Positions 1 through 9,175 of a DNA stretch of 64,000 nucleotides are shown piece by piece (positions within the stretch are counted from its first letter, which is position 1; each line of letters starts with the position of its first letter). The position numbers and the translations under genes are program-made. This DNA is from an uncultured Oscillibacter sp. GTDB lineage: Bacteria; Bacillota; Clostridia; Oscillospirales; Oscillospiraceae. The DNA lies in contig CAJTVF010000001.1 in NCBI GenBank assembly GCA_910579435.1, forward strand, positions 1 through 64,000. Reading direction: 5' to 3'. The notes below the pieces were generated by a model. It was given only the letters and a program-made list of their open reading frames with translations. It made no database searches and was not told the origin of the DNA.

Positions 1-65
1 ATGCTCATTACGCGGGAAAGGTTTTTCGTTTTTCGCATAGGCAGAAAATTCTCCTTTCAGCTTTC

Positions 66-2240
66 TCAAAAATCAAACACAATGGAATAGGTGATGTTGC
101 TCTTGTTATACATACAGTCGTGGTTCGTATAGTAATAGAACCTCATCTGCGTATAGGTGCCGGTGGGCAGCTTGCCGGAGAGGGTCACGCCGTTATTCGT
201 AGTCTTATAGGCAATCTCATCCCATTGGCCGGTGCGGATGTTATAGGCTTCGACCCTGCCGTAGTCGCTGCCGTTGTGACCGCTGACAGGAGGCACATCA
301 AAGGTGTACTCGGTGATGTAGCCATAGATCGTCTCCCCATCGTCCTGGAAATTGATGCCGGTTTCCTCAATGAAGGAGTTGGCGGAGGTCAGGGTCATGC
401 CGCCGCCCACATCATCCGCCACAAAGAACACGATAGCGGACCAGGGAGGCCGCTCCATCCTTCTGAGCGGACCATGCGATAACCGCCCCGTCCGGGTTAA
501 AGAGCTTATCCATGACCACGGGAACGCGGTTGCCCACGTACTCCATATCTGCCATGGAGAATTGCAGGGAGCCAACGGGCAGAACAGTAATGGTGTCGCT
601 GGCGGTGAAGGTCCGGCCCAGGCCGTCCCGGAGTGTACCAATCAGCCGGAACTCTCCGCCCTGGGTGAACTGAATCGCACCGCCCAGGTTGTTCAAATCG
701 CCAGTGACGTAGGTAGAAATATCTGCGGGTTTGCCGTCCTTCTCCAAGGACCACTCCACAGGCAGCTCAATATTATTACCCAGGGTCCGCACCTGCACCG
801 TCTCGCCGGTGTAGACCTGCCGCTCCACCATATCCACCTGCAACTCCTGATCGGCCAGAACTTCGATGCTGGGACCGTCAAAGGAGAATATCCGCCCGGT
901 GGGGTCGGTGATCTCACAGCCGAGGGTGAACACGCCCGCGTGTTTGATCCGAATATCGCCGGGGTTGGTGGTCAGATTTCCGGCAACGTAGGTCCCCCAA
1001 TTCTGACGGAGGCCGTAAGTATCGTCAATGTGCCACTGGATTGCAGCGTCCACCACCACGTTTTTGGATTCCACGGCCACGGTGAATGTGCTGTCCGTGT
1101 GGGCATAATTGGGCATGGTCCAGGCGATCACGGGAATGGGGTAGATGGTGAAGGACTGCTCATAGGAATAGCTGCGGCCTCCCGCGTCCTTGAAACTGGC
1201 GGTCAGCTTATACTCGCCCGCCTGCTTGAATTGGACTTTCCCGCCGTCAGCGGTCAGTTCCCCGGTCACATAGTCGGAGACAGGGACATTCTCGCCGTTC
1301 CGGGTCAGGGACCAGCGCAGGGGGTTCTCGCCCAATTCCTCAAAGCCTGTCACCAGCGTGACAACAGAATCGGTGTGGAACATTTTGGGCAGATAGAAGC
1401 CGGACACGCCCACGGGGTAAATCTGGATGGAATCGCTGGCGGTGGTCACGCGGCCCAGCTCATCCGTCACGCTGGCGGTGAAGGTATAAAGGCCCGCTTC
1501 GGAGAAGAAGCCATGCCCGCCTCTGGCGGTCAGGTCAAAGGGCGGTACGATCTCCTTGCCGTCCCGCAGGACTGTCCAGACCACTTCGTTGCTGCCCAGA
1601 TTCTCGGTGGTCAGCCGCACATCCTCCGCAGTATCGGTGTGGCTCATATCGTTGGCGGAAACGCTCAGGCCGACAACAGGGTAAATCTTGATTGTCTGCG
1701 AACAGCTATACTCCCGGTCCAGCGCATCCACAGCGGAGGCGGTCAGGGTGTAGGTCCCTACTTCGGGGAACCGGACCTTGCCGCCCAGGTTGCCCAGGTC
1801 GCCCAGCATGGAGCCAGTCAGGGAAACCGCCGCGCCGTCCTTCGTCAGCGTCCAGGTCACGTCCCGCCCCTGCAAGTCGGAGGTCAGGAGGTCCACGGGG
1901 GTGCTGCTGTCTGTCCATGCGGCAGAGGGCAGGGAGAAATTAAGCCCAGCCACAGGGTAGACCATGACAGAAACGGCGGGAGCGGCGAACACGCGCCCGG
2001 TGGGGTTGGTCACGCTGGCGGCAATGTCGTAGGCCCCGGCACTGGTGATCTGGATGGTGCCGCCGGTATCGGACAATTCGCCGGAGTAAGCGGCGGGAGT
2101 GCCGGGGTCATTGGTGGGGGTCACACTCCACGCCACAGGCAGAGCGGTGTCCTTTTCCAGTGTGACACTGATCTGTTCATCCGTATGGGTGGCGGCATCC
2201 GCCGTCAGCTTCAGATGGAGAACGGGATAAACCTCAATCT
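66..2240 (-). pseudogene. Ig-like repeat surface protein, 5'-truncated and frameshifted
   Basis: This is the remnant of a large extracellular protein built from about six repeats of roughly 90 residues. Each repeat carries phrases such as YPV, W(S/T)L, a GG-K/I-x-F strand and (Y/F)TLTAS-V-D-GR, as in bacterial Ig-like or PKD-like domains. The main frame runs to 412, where a stop follows W-S-A-Q-K-D-G. The C-terminal part, ending I-V-F-D-F at 66, lies in another frame, so a frameshift sits near 425-470. At the 5' end the frame runs without any start codon into the 3' end of parB (Q-I-E-V-Y-P-V at about 2240), and no signal peptide remains. It looks like the tail of a surface gene joined to parB by a deletion. 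The function is unknown; adhesion is only a guess. Confidence 0.7.
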
Positions 2241-2893
2241 GCCTGCTCCTTTTCGGATAGGTCGGAGAGATAATCTGCCGCAGTACTGACCGCCAACTTG
2301 TCCTCGTCTACCAACACCAGCAATGGAGGGATCAGCTTTGTAAGCGCAATATACCGCGCAACAGCCATACCGGATTTTTCCCCAGCATCCTGGGCAATCT
2401 TATCTCGTGAGGTCAACTTCTGCACCGCCGGTGCAGAAGTCAGGTCCCGCCGCTGTCCCTGATGCTTCAATGCCTCCAGTTTCATCTTATAAGCAAAGGC
2501 TTTCTCGCTGGGCAGGATTTTCTCACGCTGAAGATTGCTGTCCACCATGATGATAGTCGCTTCATCATCATCCAGCGTCCGAATGAGTACCGGCATTGTC
2601 TCTCTGCCTGCCAGTTCGCTTCCACGCTTGCGTCGGTGGCCCGCTATGATCTCATAGCCGCCCTCTTGCCGGGGCCGGACAATAGCGGGGGACAGAACAC
2701 CGCTCCGTGCAATACTCTCCACCGTTTTCTGCATTGCTTCATCATCCCGCACCTGGAAGGGATGATTTTTGAAGGGGAACAGTTCTGACAGAGGAACTTC
2801 CTGCACAGTCTCGCCGCTGACCTCCGATGTTCCACCAGCCTGAAATAAATCATCAAAGCCAGTCAACTGTATCTTGCTGGCGCTGCTTTTCAT
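2234..2893 (-). CDS. parB: ParB/Spo0J-type partition protein, C-terminally truncated
   Basis: This 219-residue ParB-like protein has an N-terminal ParB/sulfiredoxin domain with the motifs PFKNHPFQVRDDE (about 40-52) and IAGHRRKRGSELAG (about 88-101). A central helix-turn-helix region follows (SRDKIAQDAGEKSGMAVARYI). It would bind parS-like sites and work with the ParA encoded next to it; the two genes overlap by 4 bases (ATGA). Element-borne ParB proteins usually continue past the point where this one stops (SEKEQAD), and directly downstream the reading frame of a headless surface protein begins. I therefore infer that the C-terminus was lost at a recombination junction near 2234. The HTH is retained, so partial activity is possible. 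Confidence 0.8.
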   Translation of the reverse strand: MKSSASKIQLTGFDDLFQAGGTSEVSGETVQEVPLSELFPFKNHPFQVRDDEAMQKTVESIARSGVLSPAIVRPRQEGGYEIIAGHRRKRGSELAGRETMPVLIRTLDDDEATIIMVDSNLQREKILPSEKAFAYKMKLEALKHQGQRRDLTSAPAVQKLTSRDKIAQDAGEKSGMAVARYIALTKLIPPLLVLVDEDKLAVSTAADYLSDLSEKEQAD

Positions 2894-3675
2894 GCCAGGA
2901 CCTCCTGCGTCAACGCTGCGTATGCGGCGGAGACTTTACCGGCAGGGTCATGGAGGTAGATACTCCGGCCCTCCGCACTGGTTTCTGCCGCTCGGATGGA
3001 TAGAGGGATAATGCTGTCAAATATCCGCACACCGCTACCGTAGGCGTTTCTCAGCAGCTCCACGATCTCGCGGGAGTAGTTGGTCCGCATATCCGCCATG
3101 GTTATGAGAATACCCGCAATATCCAAACGGGGGTTGATTTTCCGCTTCACATTTGATATGGTGTGGATAAGCTGTTCAAGGCCCTTGATGGAGAGGTAGT
3201 GTGCCTGCATGGGAATTACTACTTCGTCAGCAGCGGCTAAGGCATTGATGGTCAGCATACCCAGGGACGGGCAGCAGTCCAGCAGAATCACATCGTACTG
3301 TTCCCGGATACTGTTCAGAAATTCGCGCAGAATTGTCTCACGGCTCATGGTGTTCACCAGCGTGACCTCCAGACCGGACAACTCAATGTTGGCGGGAAGA
3401 AGATCTACGCCCTCTGCCTGATGGATGATACCCATTCCGGGAAGTACAGGCTTGTCCGTAATGATAAATCCCAGCACATCGGCAAGGGTCCCTTCAAGCT
3501 GGTCCGGGTGCTGATAGCCCAGGCTGGCGGTAAGCGAACCTTGGGGGTCTACGTCCACCAGGAGGACCTTCTTGCCTTCCCGTGCCAGCCCGATTCCCAA
3601 ATTGACCGTTGTTACAGTCTTGCCAACTCCGCCTTTCTGGTTACAGATTGCCGTAATTTTGGCTGTTTTGCTCAT
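2890..3675 (-). CDS. parA: ParA/Soj family partition ATPase
   Basis: This complete 261-residue ParA ATPase has a deviant Walker A motif KGGVGKT at residues 14-20, the A' motif DVDPQGS near 41-47, and the D-C-C-P-S-L switch II. It would bind DNA non-specifically and move or stabilise a mobile element together with ParB. Its last codons overlap the parB start, so the two form one operon. A good ribosome site (GGAGG) precedes the ATG. Such pairs are common on Clostridia integrative conjugative elements as well as plasmids, and the neighbours (recombinase fragment, IS) fit an element remnant. Confidence 0.9.
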   Translation of the reverse strand: MSKTAKITAICNQKGGVGKTVTTVNLGIGLAREGKKVLLVDVDPQGSLTASLGYQHPDQLEGTLADVLGFIITDKPVLPGMGIIHQAEGVDLLPANIELSGLEVTLVNTMSRETILREFLNSIREQYDVILLDCCPSLGMLTINALAAADEVVIPMQAHYLSIKGLEQLIHTISNVKRKINPRLDIAGILITMADMRTNYSREIVELLRNAYGSGVRIFDSIIPLSIRAAETSAEGRSIYLHDPAGKVSAAYAALTQEVLA

Positions 3676-3699
3676 TTTGGCCTCCTTCTATGTTCATAG

Positions 3700-3770
3700 A
3701 ATAAAAACAGGACTAAACCAGTGCGCCCCTTGCTGTGGGGTGTTTCTGATTTAGTCCTATTTTAACAGGC
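3700..3770 (-). terminator. Hairpin between recombinase fragment and parA
   Basis: Nine-base arms AGGACTAAA and TTTAGTCCT enclose an inner CCCC...GGGG stem. On the minus strand the hairpin is followed by GTTTTTATTC, as expected of a rho-independent terminator downstream of the recombinase fragment. Confidence 0.5.
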
Positions 3771-4003
3771 CCGTCTGCGTAGATATCTACCAGTTCCCAA
3801 TCAGGATTCCTGGTGATGAGGGCGGTATAGTAGGCGTTCTGGGCGGCGAAGGAGTTGAGTTGATCTGCGGAATCTGAGCTGACACGGCAGTATGCCGCTA
3901 CTCGGAGGCGCTGGGGACCCTCCTGCTCCGCCGCCGGGATGGTGATAACACGCGAGGCCGTATTCAGGGCCAGGGAACCGTTGATTTTTCTTTGCTCTGC
4001 CAT
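3713..4003 (-). pseudogene. Serine recombinase N-terminal fragment
   Basis: The 96-residue frame contains the catalytic start of a large serine recombinase: residues about 33-80 read L-R-V-A-A-Y-C-R-V-S-S-D followed by ITRNPDWELVDIYAD. In the family the serine of RVSS is the nucleophile. The usual continuation after YAD (E-G-I-S/T-G-T) is absent and is replaced by 17 unrelated residues, so only about a tenth of a normal recombinase of about 500 residues remains. A strong AAGGAGGTG ribosome site precedes the ATG. I infer a decayed integrase or transposon resolvase that once moved this block. Confidence 0.75.
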
Positions 4004-4081
4004 TCCGTGTCACACCTCCTTTCGCAAGCAACACAATACCACAGCGCCGCCGGAATAGCCATGAAAAGAAGCCGGGCAAAA

Positions 4082-4225
4082 CTACCAAAAAATAATGTCC
4101 GCGCCGTTCTTCACGGCGAGCCGTGCGGCCACCTTCCGAAGTTCCGCCTCGGTGATGATTCCGGCCTTTTGGAGTGCTCTCAGCAGATTGACCTGTCCCA
4201 GCAGGTCGATGTTCGGGTTATTCAT
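4082..4225 (-). CDS. Small conserved protein next to the recombinase
   Basis: A 47-residue protein (M-N-N-P-N-I-D-L-L-G-Q at the start, ending A-D-I-I-F-W) with a predicted helix-turn-helix-like pair (LLRALQKAGIITEAE / LRKVAARLA). Short proteins of this style, similar to the SHOCT C-terminal helix pair, are frequent beside large serine recombinases in Clostridia elements. An alternative start lies four codons upstream (4237). No function is assigned; coding status rests on the protein pattern and the position upstream of the recombinase on the same strand. Confidence 0.5.
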   Translation of the reverse strand: MNNPNIDLLGQVNLLRALQKAGIITEAELRKVAARLAVKNGADIIFW

Positions 4226-4339
4226 GATAATCACCATGCCGACCGTTATACGGTCTGCACAAATAGGAATGAAAGTGTGCAGACAAACGGTCGCCTTTCT
4301 TATAAAATATAGTTGAGGGGGAAGCACACTACAACGCAC

Positions 4340-4526
4340 GGGGGGGTTAGTAGTAGATTGCTTCCAGAGCTTAAAACAGTATGATAATCAGTGCTGAGAT
4401 CACTTTTTCAAGCACAAATAAGTGGCGCTCAGAGCCCGTACACTAGGGATTGTATTAACACCTGTTAATTGCTTGGTGATCTAGTCACTGCTTTCTCCTC
4501 ACAATTTGCTATGAGGAGGGTATTGC
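4340..4526 (+). ncRNA. Candidate IS110 bridge RNA region (left end of the IS)
   Basis: About 190 bases of non-coding DNA precede the transposase. IS110-subgroup elements such as IS621 encode a bridge RNA of similar length in exactly this place. The region holds short inverted segments (for example around CTCCTCAC...GAGGAGG just before the start codon). I infer an RNA from position only; no fold was computed. Confidence 0.35.
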
Positions 4527-5774
4527 TTGAAAGTTGTGTTTCCAACCTGCTGCGGTGTGGATGTTCACAAGGCGTTTTTGGTTGCTACCATCATTAAAAC
4601 GCCAAAGGACGGTTTGCAGCCAAGTTACCAGAAGAAACGGTTCTCCACATTCAACACAGGCTTGAACTGTTTTGCCGATTGGCTTGACAAAAATGAGTGC
4701 CTGGATGTCTGTATGGAATCTACCGGGAAGTATTGGGTTCCGGTTTTCAACATTCTGGAAAAGCGCGGTATCAGAGTGGTGATTGCCAACCCCAAATGGG
4801 TAAAGGCAGTGAAGGGAAACAAGGACGATACCAAGGACTCAAAGTGGATTGGTGACCTTTTCCGCATCGGCCTAGTAAAAAGCAGCTTTATCCCGGCAAA
4901 AGATATCCGCATTCTGCGGGAGTTTACCCGTTACCGCTGCAAGCTCACTTCGATGAAAAGCAGTGAAAAGAATCGTTTCCAAAATGCTTTCACTGTGTGC
5001 AATGTGGCCCTTGATTCCGTCGTGTCTGATATGTTTGGGAAGTCCGCCACTGCCATTACGGATTACCTGACATCCGATGAGGATTTTGACGCCCAGCACT
5101 GCGTTTCCCTTTTGCAGCGCTCCCTCAAGAAAAAGGCGGATGATGTGCTTGCCTCTATTGAAGGGTACGAAATCATTGCGGAGCAGAAATACAGGATCGG
5201 TGTCGTCCGGGATCATCTCCACTATATCAAAACGCTTATTGACCAGATTGATGTTTGTATTGATACCATGGTTGAGAGGTACGATGGGACGATAGGGCTG
5301 CTTTGCACCATCCCTGGCATCGACCGCAACTCCGCCATCACGATTATTTCTGAGATTGGTGTGGATATGGCTCAGTTTGGTTCCTCCAAACGCCTGTGCT
5401 GCTGGGCTGGTCTTACCCCTGGCAATCATGAATCCGCTGGCAAGAAAAAGTCTGTCCGCATTTCACGTGCCGGAGTTTATCTCAAACCTGCGCTGGTGCA
5501 AGTTGCCCACGCAGCCGTGAAGGACAAGCAGAATCCCTACTATGCTCTGAAATATGAGCGTATTGCCAAGCGCCGGGGCAAAAAGCGGGCTATCATTGCC
5601 ATCGCCAGGATGATCCTGACCGCAATCTACTCCATGCTCTCGACAGGTGAAATCTGGAACCCTGTTGACCTTTTCAAAGTTGATATGCCGGAACATCTCA
5701 AACAGCAGCAACTCGCCAAGGCCGTGAAGCAGGCCACTCGTTTCCTGGAAAGCCAAGGACTCAAAGTGAGTTAG
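4527..5774 (+). mobile_element. IS110-family transposase
   Basis: This 415-residue DEDD transposase has an N-terminal RuvC-like domain (GVDVHK with D12; CMESTGKYW; GNKDDTKDSKW). The C-terminal transposase_20 domain has CTIPGID, AGLTPGNHESAGKKK and the serine-bearing tail region GKKRAIIAIAR. In this family the enzyme, guided by a bridge RNA, inserts a circular IS intermediate without target duplication. The start is TTG, supported by a GAGGAGG ribosome site at 4513-4519. The frame is intact, so the IS may be active. It sits between the recombinase debris and the dead msmK gene. Confidence 0.9.
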
Positions 5775-5899
5775 CACTCCTCTATTATATTTTTGCTGTG
5801 CCCTGAAAAGCTTGTGGTTTGGCAGGGCTGCCTTTTTGCGTCCTTTCCAGCATTCCTAATATGGGTGGATCTTTCACACTATGTCCTCCTTGTTTTTAG

Positions 5900-6043
5900 C
5901 TTGATACCACAAAAACGGGGACTCCCACCCTGGGAAAAATGGGCCGCTAGGGAAGCAGGGGCTGGCTAGGTATGGCTAGAGCAGACCATGTTCCACAGCG
6001 TGTCCAGTGCAGGGAGGCAGTCCCCGGTGCTTCTGGTATCAAG
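5900..6043. ncRNA. Candidate structured RNA 3' of the IS110 transposase
   Basis: Two nested pairings close this segment: CTTGATACCA (5900-5909) with TGGTATCAAG (6034-6043), and CGGGGACT (5916-5923) with AGTCCCCG (6019-6026). This leaves about 95 internal bases. Nested perfect arms without coding content suggest a folded RNA or a recombination site. IS1111-type relatives place their guide RNA at this end. The strand is unknown. Confidence 0.35.
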
Positions 6044-6129
6044 ACTTTCCTGTAAAGTCTCATTTCTACGCCTGCATTTGACACTACTTCCCCAGACGCC
6101 AGGGCGAAGAACTTGAACAGCAGCTGGCT

Positions 6130-6163
6130 GTTCTGAAATTTTGGAAAGTCAAAATTTCAGAAC
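6130..6163. repeat. Perfect 14-bp hairpin
   Basis: GTTCTGAAATTTTG and CAAAATTTCAGAAC are exact reverse complements around a 6-base loop. There is no T-run, so termination is not the obvious role. It may be a transposon end or a regulatory hairpin. Confidence 0.5.
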
Positions 6164-6278
6164 AGGAGGGGAGCGGCATCTTGGTTGCCTGTTGCCCCGA
6201 CAGAATTGTAAATTTTCCCTTAATATTCGCCTTCTTTTTACAGGAAACAAGGGAATGGACCGAAAGGAGCAGATATAA

Positions 6279-6340
6279 TTCGACGGTTTACCCCAAAATC
6301 TCCTAAATTTTGATAGGGGATTTTGAGGTAAACCGTCGAA
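6279..6340. repeat. 62-base near-perfect palindrome
   Basis: Arms beginning TTCGACGGTTTACC and ending GGTAAACCGTCGAA pair over about 21 bases around an AT-rich centre. It is far longer than a typical terminator stem and lies directly beside one, so it may be a miniature palindromic repeat element. Confidence 0.5.
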
Positions 6341-6345
6341 AGAAA

Positions 6346-6385
6346 AATAAGGCGCGGACAACCATACAGATGTCCGCGCCTTATT
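6346..6385 (-). terminator. Terminator of the msmK pseudogene
   Basis: A 10-bp perfect stem, GGCGCGGACA / TGTCCGCGCC, is followed on the minus strand by TTATTTTTCTTT. Confidence 0.8.
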
Positions 6386-6488
6386 GAGAGGAAGTGCTTT
6401 GTATCGATGTTGATACTTGTATTGCAATTGAACTACGTGATTGAAGATTACTGCCATATCTTTTGGGAAAATGAGGCTGTCCAGAGGA

Positions 6489-7651
6489 TCAGAACTCAAA
6501 GTTCTTCCCTTCGCTGTCGAAGTGATGGCAGACATTTCCGTCAAAATGCAGGTGGAGCGTCGTCCCAGCGGCGAAATTGACACTGGAGAGGTCCATAGTG
6601 GGGACAATCACAACCACATCCCGTCCCCTGGCGTTGTCGTGGAGATGGACCTCGATGCCCATCATTTCACTGACGTCCACCATGGCGGACAGCGTGTTTG
6701 CGCCTTCGCCCAGGGTGATGTGGCTGGGCCGAACGCCCAAAGTAATGTCCTGGGCATTCACGTTCTTCTCGACCAGGACCTTTTGCTTGGACTCCGGTAA
6801 CGCTACCTTGACATCACCCACGGTCACATTGTATTTGCCACCCTCTTTCAAGAGTTTGGCGTCGAAGAAGTTCATCTGCGGCGTGCCGATGAGGCTGGCA
6901 ACGAAGAGGTCAGCGGGGTGATCAAAGGACTCCCGAGGCGTGCCGATCTGCTGGATGAAGCCGTCCTTCATGATGATATCCGGTCGCCCAGGGTCATGGC
7001 TTCCGTCTGGTCATGGGTGACGTACATGAAGGTGGTGCTGATCTTCTGCCGCAGCTTGATAATCTCGGCACGCATCTGGTTGCGGAGCTTAGCGTCCAGG
7101 TTGGACAGGGGCTCGTCCATCAGCAGCACCTTGGGCTCCCGGACGATGGCGCGACCGATGGCCATGCGCTGGCGCTGGCCGCCGGAGAGGGCCTTGGGCT
7201 TGCGGTCCAGATATTGGGTGATGTCCAGGATCTGGGCGGCTTCCTTGACCCGCTTGTTGATCTCCGCCTTGTCCATCTTGCGTAGCTTCAGGGGAAAGGC
7301 CATGTTCTCATAGACCGTCATGTGGGGATATAGGGCGTAGCTCTGGAAAACTGCGGCGATGTCCCGGTTCTTGGGTTCCACGTCGTTCATGAGCTGGCCG
7401 TCGATATACAGCTCGCCCTCGCTGACCTTCTCCAGACCGGCAACCATGCGCAATGTGGTGGACTTGCCGCAGCCGGAGGGGCCGACCAGAACGATGAACT
7501 CCTTGTCCGCAATGTCCAGGTTGAATTCCTGGACCGCCACGACGCCCTTCTCTGTCACTTAGAGATTGACCTTCTTCTTGGGGGCATCCTTTTTCTTTTT
7601 AGCTTTTTTCTGGTCGCCGCTATGAGGATAGATTTTTGTGATGCCTTTCAG
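6489..7651 (-). pseudogene. msmK: MsmK/UgpC-type ABC transporter ATPase, nonsense and frameshift
   Basis: The gene once encoded the shared ATPase of carbohydrate ABC importers. Visible are LKGITKIYPHSGD with a lysine-rich insert (KKAKKKKDAPKKKVNL), EFIVLVGPSGCGKST (Walker A), LSGGQRQRMAIGRA (signature), LLMDEPLSNLDAKLR (Walker B) and the C-terminal MalK-type OB region. Three defects are seen. A TAA at 7559-7561 interrupts V-N-L-[Q]-V-T-E-K-G, most simply a CAA to TAA change. One base is missing near 6975, where D-R-I-x-I-M-K-D-G-F should continue. The first codons before L-K-G-I-T are replaced by unrelated sequence. The rest matches functional MsmK proteins of gut Firmicutes, so the decay is recent. 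Confidence 0.85.
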
Positions 7652-8143
7652 ATTAGGATGAAATCTCTGGTACATCCAACGAGATAACATCAATAATGTG
7701 ATTTTGCGTATATATTCCACAGTGCGTCCACTCACCGGGACAAGTGCGGAACAATCGGATGATTGTTCCGCACTTGTCATAGAATCCAAGCAGGAGTACG
7801 GCGAGAATTGGTGCATGGTTTTTGACGACGTTCTTTTCTGCTATCTGAAAAACATCGAAGATGTCCCTAATAAGAAGCAGCGGGCCCTAGTGAACGGATA
7901 CCTGAAAAGCCTAGAGATTCTTGTGGTTTCATCAAAATAGCAAAGAGGGAACCAGATGCTGAAGGGCAGTAAAAATTTTTAACCGCTCTTGCTCTTTTGC
8001 GTTTGGCTCACATGAATATAGAGTGCAGATAAGGTAAACCATCTCGATTTTATGAAAGAACCATGAGCTTTAAATACAGCCGAAAATAGCGTTCTTACTT
8101 GCTGCGGGAAAGAATCCGCTATTTCCATAATGAGACGTACTTT
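7652..8143. other. Intergenic stretch with a 38-base palindrome, no assured gene
   Basis: Apart from the palindrome at 7740-7777 and a weak 9-10 bp hairpin near 8085-8130 (GAAATAGCG / CGCTATTTC), nothing supportable is present. An 80-codon plus-strand frame (7698-7940) crosses the palindrome. Its last ~50 codons look protein-like but match no family I know. Confidence 0.5.
7740..7777. repeat. Perfect 17-bp inverted repeat with 4-base loop
   Basis: The arms ACAAGTGCGGAACAATC and GATTGTTCCGCACTTGT are exact reverse complements around GGAT. They lie just upstream of the truncated 5' end of the msmK pseudogene. No T-run follows. It could be a recombination scar or a regulator site. Confidence 0.6.
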
Positions 8144-8971
8144 TTAGATGCGCTCAAGATACCACGCGAGGCTTCGCCTCATTGCGTCCTCCGGGTCCAT
8201 AACATAACGGCGGTCCAGAATTTCCAGCCCCAGATATCCGATATAATCCATAGATTTCAGCGTATTTAGGGCTGAATCCAGATCCAGAGCGCCGTCTCCG
8301 GGGGCTAGATGCCCACCGGGATTGCCGTCTACAAAGTGAACGTGCCCCAGCTTTTCTTTCCCCACCATGCTGCAGAAGGTTGTGAAGGTATCCACGCCCG
8401 TGGTGGCAATGACATCGGTATCCGCCAGGGCGGTCAGGTTTTTGCTGCCTACCTCCTTCAGCATTCGGACCAACTGGCTGGCTTCGTTGCAGATATGGGT
8501 GGTGAATTTTGTGAAGGGCTCCAGCGCCAGGATAACGCCTTCCGCCTCCGCTTTTCTGCCGATCTCTTGGAAGGACTCCACGCACCAGCCAAAGGCGTCC
8601 TCCGGATCGACGTCCAGATAGGCGAAGCCCGTGGACACCACCATGCGGTCGCAGTCCAGCGCCGCCGCCGCCTCAATATGCCGATTGAAAAAATCGATGG
8701 TCCTCCGGCGGTACACCGGATCGGGATGGGATACGCTGATGGCGTAGACGCACTGCTCCGGCGTAAAGCACCCCACCTTCAGGCCCCGGGCCTTGATGGA
8801 ACGGCTCAGCTCCGCGAGGCGGGCGGCGTCGAAATCCTCCAGGTGCAGATGGGGGCCGGAGGCCCAGAGCTCAATGGTTTCATAGCCCAGACGCTGTGCG
8901 GAGGCGAGGAAATAATCCAGGGTATACCGCTTGTAGTGGTAGTTCGCACAGCACAATTGAGACAATTTCAC
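8144..8971 (-). CDS. FrlC-like sugar isomerase/epimerase (TIM barrel)
   Basis: This 275-residue protein belongs to the xylose-isomerase-like AP endonuclease-2 fold. It resembles FrlC (fructoselysine 3-epimerase) in length and landmarks: LGYETIELWASGPH near 30-43, CFTPEQCVYAIS near 69-80, LALEPFTKF carrying a metal-ligand Glu, ALADTDV and HVHFVDGNPGGHLAPGDG. The family moves a keto or hydroxyl group on sugars using a divalent metal. It is divergent from the GntR gene and starts with GTG (K-L-S-Q-L-C-C). The minus-strand promoter at 9033-9061 and the shared GATAATACA motif suggest control by that regulator. Two paralogues lie in the facing operon (11672, 12549). The substrate is unproven. Confidence 0.8.
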   Translation of the reverse strand: MKLSQLCCANYHYKRYTLDYFLASAQRLGYETIELWASGPHLHLEDFDAARLAELSRSIKARGLKVGCFTPEQCVYAISVSHPDPVYRRRTIDFFNRHIEAAAALDCDRMVVSTGFAYLDVDPEDAFGWCVESFQEIGRKAEAEGVILALEPFTKFTTHICNEASQLVRMLKEVGSKNLTALADTDVIATTGVDTFTTFCSMVGKEKLGHVHFVDGNPGGHLAPGDGALDLDSALNTLKSMDYIGYLGLEILDRRYVMDPEDAMRRSLAWYLERI

Positions 8972-9032
8972 AATAAACAGCCCCTTTTCTTTGATTTGGA
9001 GAAGGCGGAAAGCCCTCTCGTTTGGTTCCTAC

Positions 9033-9061
9033 AGGATAATACATATTAATACAAAAGTCAA
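9033..9061 (-). promoter_or_regulatory. Promoter of the FrlC-like gene with candidate GntR operator
   Basis: On the minus strand TTGACT (9056-9061), a 17-base spacer and TATCCT (9033-9038) form a sigma-A promoter. The sequence GATAATACA (plus strand, 9035-9043) overlaps the -10 box and recurs beside the dcu operon promoter (10082-10090), marking a probable operator. Confidence 0.6.
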
Positions 9062-9085
9062 GGGGCCGTAATATTCAGATAACTC

Positions 9086-9114
9086 TTGCATTTCAAATGG
9101 TATTTGGGTATAAT
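9086..9114 (+). promoter_or_regulatory. Promoter of the GntR gene
   Basis: TTGCAT (9086-9091), a 17-base spacer and TATAAT (9109-9114). It covers the upstream ATG of the open frame, which argues for the downstream start at 9176. Confidence 0.7.
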
Positions 9115-9175
9115 GAGGTCAATCGGCTTAAAAGCGGTATTATTAAGATATGAAATGATCGAAAGAGGAACGGCC

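Larger units (their letters stand above)
5775..6440. other. Gene-free stretch rich in hairpins
   Basis: No convincing coding frame is present. The stretch contains a two-tier stem (5900-6043), a perfect 14-bp hairpin (6130-6163), a 62-base imperfect palindrome (6279-6340) and a terminator (6351-6380). The first part may belong to the right end of the IS110 element. Confidence 0.6.

Noticed and set aside
352..2289. 645-codon plus-strand open frame
   Set aside because: It lies opposite the Ig-repeat gene, has no domain, no ribosome site, and low-complexity G/H-rich composition typical of an antisense frame of GC-rich DNA.
7698..7940. 80-codon plus-strand frame beside the msmK pseudogene
   Set aside because: It runs through both arms of the 38-base palindrome and has no ribosome site. 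The last ~50 residues look protein-like but cannot be assigned, so it is only mentioned in the gap entry.
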